Positions 1 to 5,142 of a DNA stretch of 5,829 nt are shown piece by piece. The DNA is from Spirochaetales bacterium (lineage in GTDB: Bacteria; Spirochaetota; Spirochaetia; DSM-27196; SKKC01), in assembly GCA_007121695.1 (NCBI GenBank), contig SKKC01000185.1, positions 1-5,829 of the forward strand, written 5' to 3'. Within the stretch, counting starts at the first letter, position 1. Each line of letters starts with the position of its first letter. Under the pieces are notes generated by a model, which had not been told where the DNA came from, searched no databases, and saw nothing but the letters and a program-made list of their open reading frames with translations. Both the position numbers and the translations under genes were made by a program.

Positions 1-1014
1 GAAGCCCCACATATCGGGGTTGTTGAGATGCTCCGGCGCTTCGCCAAACTTGCCTCGCATGCCGGGGTTGCAGTTTCGCCAGATGCGGTTGGTGTTCATG
101 GAAATCAGAAAGGTGTTTCCATGGCGGATCGCGTAGTACGACTGCCCTTCCGGCCCGTCGTCCGGATGCCGCCACAGTTCGAAGTAGGTCGTCGCTTCCA
201 GAGAGTGATCCTGCACCCAGCGTGCGCGGTCGCGGGCGCGTTCACCGTCGCGGGCGCGGCGATCGGCATGCCGGTCGTACTGCAGCTCGGCGAACCAGGT
301 CGGCTGCGCGTCGTTGAACATCTCGTGTATACTGCGCGTGTCGGGGTTCCAGCGACCCGAGCTGTCGTGGTTTCCCATGGTGCCAAAGAGCCAGGCGTGC
401 TGCAGGATTTCCCCCCCCGTGTATGGGTGCGCCGCGAACTGGGCGCGGAACCGGCCCTGCATGGTGGGGAAAAACGCCGGTCGCTGTTCGTTGTGGCGAT
501 CAAACCATTCGGACGCGCGGTTCGGAACATCGGCGAAATCACCGGCAAAAAACACCGCATCCAGCCTGTCGGCCGTCTCGACCACCTTCTGGTAGTTTGC
601 TGGCGCCATGGCATGATTCTGGTGATCGGAGGTCAGAAGCACGCGCAGACCGCGGTCTGGCCCTGGCAGCGGCTGGCAGGTGAATGTCCGGCTTTCATAC
701 TGTGAATCCGTGAATACGCTCCGTACACGGTAGGGCGTGCGGGTATCCGGCTCGAGCCCGGACAGGACTGCCTCGTGTCGCCAGACTTCCCGCTCGACGA
801 GGCGTTCGACGGGAGACGCGAGTTCCGAGTCCCTGTCCTCGAGCATGCGACTCATTCGCGCGCTTTCCGCCCGGCAGGTGCGGCTCAGGGTTTTGCCGTA
901 GTCCACCTCGTGCCGTGTACCGGCGCTGCGCGTGAACCACACAACGCGAACGCTCCCCTCACCGGGGAGCTGCAGCATCGGGTCGGTCAGAATGTCGGGG
1001 TGTATCGGGTTCAT
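1..1014 (-). CDS. Metallophosphoesterase, purple acid phosphatase-like (3' end outside window)
   Basis: 338 codons are visible from an ATG at 1014, and the frame is still open at position 1. The N-terminal part (residues about 15-115) resembles the fibronectin-like domain of purple acid phosphatases, ending in LSGLEPDTRTPYRVRS. The catalytic domain follows: SDHQNH (129-134), GDFADV (158-163) and GNHD (215-218) match the first metal-binding blocks of calcineurin-like phosphoesterases, which hydrolyse phosphate esters with two metal ions. The later histidine blocks (VxxH, GHxH) would lie beyond the window. There is no signal peptide, so a cytoplasmic location is inferred. Residues about 246-268 form an Arg/Asp-rich segment not typical of the core fold. 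The start is four bases after the stop of the small membrane gene; an in-frame TAG lies nine codons upstream, and no good ribosome binding site is seen, suggesting coupled translation. An 8-base G run (coding strand) lies at codons 199-202. The substrate is unknown. Confidence 0.85.
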   Translation of the reverse strand, partial: MNPIHPDILTDPMLQLPGEGSVRVVWFTRSAGTRHEVDYGKTLSRTCRAESARMSRMLEDRDSELASPVERLVEREVWRHEAVLSGLEPDTRTPYRVRSVFTDSQYESRTFTCQPLPGPDRGLRVLLTSDHQNHAMAPANYQKVVETADRLDAVFFAGDFADVPNRASEWFDRHNEQRPAFFPTMQGRFRAQFAAHPYTGGEILQHAWLFGTMGNHDSSGRWNPDTRSIHEMFNDAQPTWFAELQYDRHADRRARDGERARDRARWVQDHSLEATTYFELWRHPDDGPEGQSYYAIRHGNTFLISMNTNRIWRNCNPGMRGKFGEAPEHLNNPDMWGF

Positions 1015-1018
1015 TACT

Positions 1019-1180
1019 CTAGGTCGACCGGACAAGCGCTACCATCCACACGAGACACGAGATTATCCACACGATGCTCCCCGCAAGAGCGTACACGTCC
1101 CCTGCCCGAAGCGATGAGAACACGAAAAACAGCCCGGAGATTGTGAACCCCGCGAGGCCTGCGACATCGAGTTTCTTCAT
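1019..1180 (-). CDS. Small two-helix membrane protein, 53 aa, function unknown
   Basis: A 53-residue protein starting MKKLDVAGLAG and ending in VALVRST. Two hydrophobic stretches, residues about 6-24 and 29-50, are joined by a short polar turn (RAGD), so it should be a hairpin-like inner-membrane protein with very short tails. The frame is open further upstream, but that part lies inside the deaminase gene in another frame. The ATG at 1180 comes one base after the deaminase TGA (TGAcATG), which strongly favours this start and translational re-initiation; no clear Shine-Dalgarno sequence is present. Its stop is four bases before the phosphoesterase ATG. I do not recognise a named family. The tight placement between two well-supported genes and the clean hydrophobic pattern argue that it is real rather than a chance frame. 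Confidence 0.7.
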   Translation of the reverse strand: MKKLDVAGLAGFTISGLFFVFSSLRAGDVYALAGSIVWIISCLVWMVALVRST

Positions 1181-1181
1181 G

Positions 1182-2219
1182 TCAGGAAATACTGCTCGCC
1201 ACGGTTTCCTGAACCCGCTTCCAGTGCTTCTCTTTTTCGTGTTCGGGAAGGAAGGTCGCCATGAGGTTATTCCTGACAAGCGTCAGCAGTTCGTCCCGGG
1301 AAAACCCCATCTTGTGTACGAGGTTCTGGTACTCTTCGTTGAGTTCGATCGAGAAGAGAATGGGATCGTCGGTGTTGACGGTCACGTTCAGCCCGGCGTC
1401 GAACATCTCACGGATCGGATGGTCCGATAGTTCCGACACGTACGCCTTCGTAATGATATTACTTGTGGGGCAGATCTCTAAAGGGATCTGATCTTTCTTC
1501 AGTCGCTCGAGCAGCGCCGGATCCTGCACACAGCTTATTCCGTGTCCCACGCGTTCGGCCCTGAGGACGTCGATTGCCTCCCACACAGACTCCGGCCCGA
1601 CTTCCTCTCCGGCATGTGCAACGACATGAAGTCCTGCGTCCCGCGCCGCGGAAAAAACGGCGTCGTATTCGGCGCACGGGTGCCCGATCTCCTGTCCACC
1701 GAGTCCGATTCCGATTATCCCGCTGGTTCCGGTTCGTGCGAGAAACGCCCTGGTCAGCTCGAGGTTATTCATTGCGTTCTCCGGGCCAAAGGTCCGGGAT
1801 ACGTCGACAATCAGACGGACGTCGACGCCGGAGGCTCTCTTCGCCTTCGCAAACTCCTTGACCAGCACATCAAACATCTCGTCAAACCCGATAAGACCCC
1901 GGTTCAGGATCATCGAAGGACTCGCGAACGCTTCTATATAGTAAATATTGTTTCGCTTCGCGTACGCTATGACGTCCTGCACGACCAGAGCGAAATCTTC
2001 GGGTTCACGAAAAAACGACTGAACAAAGAAAAACGACTCGAGCATACTCTCGAGGCTCACGATTTTCGAGAAATCCGTGAGCGCGTTCGTCGTCTCGTCC
2101 TGCGGAATCCCGTACTTGTCCATTAAGGTACGATACGACGCGGAACTGACGCACATCTCGATATGAAGGTGTATCTCTGTCTTCGGTATCCCCGCGATGA
2201 ACTTCTGAATATCATCCAT
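1182..2219 (-). CDS. add: Adenosine deaminase family protein (purine nucleoside/base deaminase)
   Basis: A 345-residue TIM-barrel metal-dependent deaminase, close to the usual length of bacterial Add. The expected zinc and catalytic residues are visible: HLH (H17, H19), HAGE (H202, E205), VGHG (H226) and NTDDP (D284, D285), with PTSN (251-254) and a GLGGQE block (172-177) where classic enzymes carry a GIDLAGDE-like sequence. The family hydrolyses adenosine to inosine and ammonia in purine salvage, in the cytoplasm. The residues after HLH are unusual: classic Add has H-L-D-G, here I-E-M-C, so the ribose-contacting Asp is Glu and the Gly is Met. Adenine, a modified nucleoside or another purine is therefore possible as substrate, and the symbol is a family name. 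A GTG at 2228 is also in frame, but the AAGGGAG motif (2236-2230) would be only one base away from it and ten from the ATG at 2219, so ATG is chosen. First gene of a three-gene operon. Confidence 0.9.
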   Translation of the reverse strand: MDDIQKFIAGIPKTEIHLHIEMCVSSASYRTLMDKYGIPQDETTNALTDFSKIVSLESMLESFFFVQSFFREPEDFALVVQDVIAYAKRNNIYYIEAFASPSMILNRGLIGFDEMFDVLVKEFAKAKRASGVDVRLIVDVSRTFGPENAMNNLELTRAFLARTGTSGIIGIGLGGQEIGHPCAEYDAVFSAARDAGLHVVAHAGEEVGPESVWEAIDVLRAERVGHGISCVQDPALLERLKKDQIPLEICPTSNIITKAYVSELSDHPIREMFDAGLNVTVNTDDPILFSIELNEEYQNLVHKMGFSRDELLTLVRNNLMATFLPEHEKEKHWKRVQETVASSIS

Positions 2220-2229
2220 CAGATACACA

Positions 2230-2236
2230 CTCCCTT
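2230..2236 (-). promoter_or_regulatory. Ribosome binding site of the deaminase gene
   Basis: On the minus strand AAGGGAG lies ten bases before the ATG at 2219. The in-frame GTG at 2228 would be one base away, too close for use, so this site decides the start. The spacing is at the long end of normal. Confidence 0.6.
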
Positions 2237-2247
2237 ACCCGATGTCC

Positions 2248-2260
2248 CCGGTTCTACCGG
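2248..2260. repeat. Short perfect inverted repeat in the deaminase leader
   Basis: CCGGT-TCT-ACCGG is a perfect 5-bp inverted repeat with a 3-base centre, about 30 bases upstream of the deaminase start. It has no T-run and is too short for a terminator. It could be a small operator dyad or a weak mRNA hairpin in the deaminase leader; no function is established. A GC-rich 5-bp dyad can also arise by chance. Confidence 0.3.
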
Positions 2261-2383
2261 CTGTACGTTTTAATATTGCCATTCGAGTCGTTCCTTACAG
2301 ACGTCCTACTCATATTTTAACGATTCTCACCATATATGCAAAAGTTTCGCGTCAAGACACCGGTTTCGTTAGTTGCCGGTGGT

Positions 2384-2400
2384 GTTCACGGAAAGTTCAC
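2384..2400 (+). promoter_or_regulatory. Candidate OmpR/PhoB-type operator: GTTCAC direct repeat, 11-bp period
   Basis: GTTCAC occurs at 2384-2389 and again at 2395-2400, separated by GGAAA, so the two copies lie 11 bases apart on the same face of the helix. Regulators of the OmpR/PhoB family bind head-to-tail to hexamer repeats with this period. The site ends 23 bases before the response regulator start, so autoregulation of that operon is the natural inference. A weak -10-like TAGTTT (2411-2416) lies just downstream, as expected if the bound activator replaces a -35 element. There is no third in-phase copy. Confidence 0.45.
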
Positions 2401-2423
2401 ATTCCTGCGATAGTTTCTGCAGC

Positions 2424-3098
2424 ATGTTCAGAATTCTGGTTGTGGAAGATGACAAAAACCTGCAGCGCCTCATGGCAGCGGTGTTGCGACAGAACGGCTA
2501 CGAGGTTCTGACAGCCGACGACGGCAGGCAGGCGCTCGAGGTACACGCAGAGCATCACGTGGATCTGCTGATATGCGACGTCATGATGCCGCACATGTCC
2601 GGCTATCAGCTGACACGGGAGTTGCGTCAGGCACACTACGATCTTCCTGTCCTTATGGTGACGGCGCGCGAGTCCATTGAAGACAAGCGCAGGGGCTTCG
2701 TTGTCGGCACCGACGACTACATGGTCAAACCCATAGACCTGGACGAACTGCTGCTGCGCGTTACCGCGTTGCTTCGTCGGGCACGAATCAACGCCGAACG
2801 GAAGCTGTCGGTCGGTGCGTTATGCCTCGACTACGACGGCTTTACCGCTACCAACAACGACAGCGAGATACCCCTGACACAGAAGGAGTTTCTGCTCCTG
2901 TTCAAGCTCCTGAGTTACCCGAAGCAGATCTTCACGCGTCGGCAGCTCATGGATGAGATCTGGGGCATGGATAATGAAAGCGACGAACGCACGGTCGACG
3001 TGCACGTGAAACGCCTGCGGGAAAAGCTGGAATCAGTGAAGGACATCGAAATCCAGACTGTCCGCGGTCTCGGTTACAAACTCGAGAGGCTCGCATGA
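2424..3098 (+). CDS. OmpR/PhoB-family response regulator
   Basis: A 224-residue cytoplasmic DNA-binding response regulator of normal length. The receiver domain (about 1-118) has the acidic pocket E8-D9-D10, phospho-acceptor D52 in CDVMMPHMSG, T80 and K102 (DDYMVKP). The C-terminal winged helix (about 128-222) has LTQKEFLLL, the RRQLMDEIW segment, the recognition helix DERTVDVHVKRLREKL, and the final hairpin VRGLGYKL. Phosphorylation by the partner kinase encoded next should control DNA binding. The ATG at 2424 puts the first beta strand at residues 2-7, as in the family; the frame extends upstream to a TTG at 2373, but the extra 17 residues look unlike a receiver domain. No Shine-Dalgarno sequence precedes the ATG. 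The stop overlaps the kinase start (ATGA). PhoB, PhoP and ResD-type orthology cannot be told apart here. Confidence 0.95.
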   Translation: MFRILVVEDDKNLQRLMAAVLRQNGYEVLTADDGRQALEVHAEHHVDLLICDVMMPHMSGYQLTRELRQAHYDLPVLMVTARESIEDKRRGFVVGTDDYMVKPIDLDELLLRVTALLRRARINAERKLSVGALCLDYDGFTATNNDSEIPLTQKEFLLLFKLLSYPKQIFTRRQLMDEIWGMDNESDERTVDVHVKRLREKLESVKDIEIQTVRGLGYKLERLA

Positions 3099-4396
3099 AT
3101 CGCATCGCCGTCAAGCTTGCGCTGTTTTTTTTCGGCATAATCGTCGTATCGACAATTGCCTCGTTCGTCGCAGTCACGTTTCTGTCCCGCCAGGTTGCCG
3201 ACGAGGTCGCTGGAGACCAGCTGGAAATTGCCCAGGCAATTCAGGCGCTTCGAACCCGCACCGATCTTCCGCTCGAAGAGATACTCGAGATCGTCGCGAG
3301 CAGAAACTACCAGGTCGTCGAAATCGCCTCCATACAACCGGATCAGGTCGGCGAGGCGGCCCGGCGACGCCTCGAGGGAGACGAGATCGTGAGCGTCGGC
3401 CATGGCCCGCTGGACGGCATGACGACACTCGTGCGCTTCGGCGAATCCTATGTAATGATCCGGCTCGACGCGCAGCGTAACATTCTTCAGATATGGATCT
3501 CGCGGCTGTGGAACACGATTGCCCTGTTCATAATTATCTCGGCGTCGCTCATTATCGTACTCACGAGCAAGCTGGTGCATCCGATTCTTGCGCTGACCAA
3601 CGCGACACAGCGGGTGGCACGCGGCGACTTCGACGTACACCTCGACGAGGAGCGGAACGACGAGATCGGACGGCTCACGAGAAACTTTAACTACATGGTG
3701 CAGGAACTGAAGACCATCGAGTATCTGCGTCGTGACTTTATCAGCAACGTCTCCCACGAACTGAAAACACCGCTCGCCTCGATTCGAGGCTACGCGACGT
3801 TGCTGCAGAACGAACGACTCGATGCGTCGGAACGGCAGGACTACGCGGGGGTCATTGCACAGGAGGCAGCCCGCCTCGCGAATATGTCGTCGACCATGCT
3901 GATGCTTTCCCGGCTCGAACGGCAGACCGCCCAGGAGTCTCCGACGAGATTCGCGCTTGACGAGCAGATTCGCATGGCAATTCTGATCCTCGAGCCGCAA
4001 TGGAGCGCGAAACATATCGAGCTCTCGATAGACCTTGAGCCGGTCGAACTCGTCGGGAGCGAAGACCTCCTGCAACAGGTGTGGCTGAATATCCTTGGTA
4101 ACGCAATAAAATTTTCATCTGCAAAAGGACAGATCGATGTAGACCTGCAGCGCGTGGGCCAGTCTGTCGCGGTTCGCATCCGCGATTACGGGATCGGCAT
4201 CGCACCGGAGGATCTCGATCGCGTCTTCGAAAAGTTTTTTCAGGTCGACCGGACGCGATCGGGTGAAGGAAGCGGTCTCGGTCTGTCGCTTGTGCGTCGT
4301 ATCGTCATGCTTTTCGACGGCACCATAGACGTGGAGAGTACGCCCGGAGAAGGAACGCTGTTTACCGTCACGCTGCCGGAGCGTGCACATGAGTGA
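3095..4396 (+). CDS. Membrane sensor histidine kinase (HAMP-HisKA-HATPase)
   Basis: A 433-residue kinase. Transmembrane helix 1 spans residues 8-30, a sensor region of about 105 residues outside the membrane follows (31-137), then transmembrane helix 2 (about 138-158) and a HAMP linker (about 159-211, with the conserved P163 and DEIGRL). The dimerisation and phospho-transfer helix carries SHELKTPL with H221. The ATP-binding domain has the N box NILGNAIKFS (N336), G1 RDYGIGI (D364), the F box FEKFFQVD and G2 GSGLGLSL. All residues needed for activity are present. The sensor region shows no domain I can name, so the signal is unknown. The start overlaps the response regulator stop by four bases and has GAGAGG five bases upstream (3084-3089). 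The architecture is like PhoR/ResE/WalK kinases but without a PAS domain. An 8-base T run lies at codons 11-13. Confidence 0.95.
   Translation: MNRIAVKLALFFFGIIVVSTIASFVAVTFLSRQVADEVAGDQLEIAQAIQALRTRTDLPLEEILEIVASRNYQVVEIASIQPDQVGEAARRRLEGDEIVSVGHGPLDGMTTLVRFGESYVMIRLDAQRNILQIWISRLWNTIALFIIISASLIIVLTSKLVHPILALTNATQRVARGDFDVHLDEERNDEIGRLTRNFNYMVQELKTIEYLRRDFISNVSHELKTPLASIRGYATLLQNERLDASERQDYAGVIAQEAARLANMSSTMLMLSRLERQTAQESPTRFALDEQIRMAILILEPQWSAKHIELSIDLEPVELVGSEDLLQQVWLNILGNAIKFSSAKGQIDVDLQRVGQSVAVRIRDYGIGIAPEDLDRVFEKFFQVDRTRSGEGSGLGLSLVRRIVMLFDGTIDVESTPGEGTLFTVTLPERAHE
4378..4381 (+). promoter_or_regulatory. Ribosome binding site of the (p)ppGpp synthetase gene
   Basis: GGAG inside the end of the kinase gene, seven bases before the ATG at 4389. 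It supports that ATG over the in-frame GTG at 4383, which would be one base away. Confidence 0.55.
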
Positions 4397-5072
4397 CGCC
4401 TCACAGCTGCCGGTCGCAGTCGAGCGCATGAATGCCGACCGCGGGAACATACGCCGATTCATGATGCGCTATGAGTTTGCGCTGAAGACCATTCAGACCC
4501 GTATCGAAATTCTGCAGCAGGAGTTCGAGTCGGTTCACGAGTACAACCCCATTGAACATATTACCCACCGGCTGAAGTCACCAGAAAGCATACAGCGAAA
4601 GGCGCATACGCGCGGCTGCGCAATGACGTTCGAGGCTATCGAGGCGAATGTTCGTGATATTGCGGGCCTCCGTATAACCTGCTCCTTTCTGGCCGACATA
4701 TACCGCGTCGCGAGCATGCTGGTACAGCAGTCGGATATCGAGGTGGAGCAGTTCAAGGACTACATAGAGGAGCCAAAACCCAGCGGGTACCGCATCCTGC
4801 ACCTGATCCTGCTCGTCCCGGTGTACCTCTCGAACTGCGTAGTGCGCATGCCCGTCGAGGTGCAGCTACGCACCATCGCCATGGACTTCTGGGCCAGCCT
4901 CGAACACAAGATCTACTACAAATACCGCCACGACGTGCCGCAGCGTCTGCGCGACGGCCTGCAGGATGCTGCGCGGGACATCAAGCTGCTCGATCAGAAA
5001 ATGGAGGCGATTCACCGCGAAATGCGCGATCTGAAGATCGCCGACGAGATGTCCGGCTTGCATTCGGACTGA
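4389..5072 (+). CDS. Small alarmone synthetase, RelQ/YjbM-like (p)ppGpp synthetase
   Basis: A 227-residue single-domain member of the RelA/SpoT synthetase fold, the size of Bacillus RelQ. It transfers pyrophosphate from ATP to the 3' OH of GDP or GTP, making ppGpp or pppGpp in the cytoplasm. Visible family blocks: PIEHITHRLKSPESI (54-68; the basic ATP-contacting R61 and K63), DIAGLRI (90-96, metal-binding D90), SGYRILH (132-138; guanine-stacking Tyr is Y134), VEVQLRT (156-162, catalytic E157) and FWASLEHKIYYKY (167-179). There is no HD hydrolase domain and no TGS or ACT regulatory domain, so it cannot degrade (p)ppGpp. A C-terminal helix (about 185-220) matches the one that builds the RelQ tetramer. 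In the ITHRLK segment His stands where RelQ has Gly. The ATG overlaps the kinase stop by eight bases, with a good ribosome binding site, so it belongs to the two-component operon. Stand-alone synthetases are usually regulated transcriptionally. Confidence 0.92.
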   Translation: MSDASQLPVAVERMNADRGNIRRFMMRYEFALKTIQTRIEILQQEFESVHEYNPIEHITHRLKSPESIQRKAHTRGCAMTFEAIEANVRDIAGLRITCSFLADIYRVASMLVQQSDIEVEQFKDYIEEPKPSGYRILHLILLVPVYLSNCVVRMPVEVQLRTIAMDFWASLEHKIYYKYRHDVPQRLRDGLQDAARDIKLLDQKMEAIHREMRDLKIADEMSGLHSD

Positions 5073-5089
5073 CCCTGCCAATCGTCTCG

Positions 5090-5118
5090 TTGCAATCGCG
5101 GTCTTAATCTGGGAGAAT
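5090..5118 (+). promoter_or_regulatory. Weak candidate sigma-70 promoter for the ROK gene
   Basis: TTGCAA (5090-5095) and GAGAAT (5113-5118) are separated by 17 bases; each matches four of six consensus positions. They lie in the 70-base gap between the synthetase stop and the ROK start, so transcription would begin near 5125. No rho-independent terminator is visible in the gap, so read-through from the upstream operon is equally possible. Confidence 0.3.
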
Positions 5119-5121
5119 GCG

Positions 5122-5139
5122 GCGGAGGTCAGGTTCCGC
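5122..5139 (+). promoter_or_regulatory. Ribosome binding site of the ROK gene within a small hairpin
   Basis: GGAGG (5124-5128) is the best Shine-Dalgarno match before the ATG at 5143, but 14 bases away. GCGGA (5122-5126) can pair with TCCGC (5135-5139) across an 8-base loop, placing part of the site in a stem. This could dampen initiation or, by folding, alter the effective distance to the ATG. Confidence 0.3.
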
Positions 5140-5142
5140 TTC

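Noticed and set aside
28..705. Long plus-strand open frame of 225 codons
   Set aside because: It is antisense to the phosphoesterase, whose GD and GNHD motifs are clear; the plus-strand translation has no recognisable domain.
1181..1279. Longer version of the small membrane protein starting inside the deaminase gene
   Set aside because: The added 33 residues are basic, not hydrophobic, and overlap the deaminase coding end; the ATG one base after the deaminase stop is the better start.
1542..2126. Plus-strand open frame of 194 codons
   Set aside because: It lies wholly antisense to the deaminase gene and has no domain signature.
2373..2423. N-terminal extension of the response regulator from a TTG
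   Set aside because: The receiver fold begins at FRILVVEDD, right after the ATG at 2424; the extra residues overlap the candidate operator and do not resemble the family.
2242..2511. Possible small gene or leader peptide between the divergent operons
   Set aside because: It runs into the response regulator in another frame, has no ribosome binding site, and its translation is featureless.
3074..4075. Minus-strand open frame of 333 codons
   Set aside because: It mirrors the histidine kinase gene, which has all family motifs. Long antisense frames are common in GC-rich genes, and this one shows no domain.
5073..5142. Rho-independent terminator after the synthetase gene
   Set aside because: No GC-rich stem followed by a T run is present; the only stem, at 5122-5139, overlaps the ROK ribosome binding site and has no T tail.
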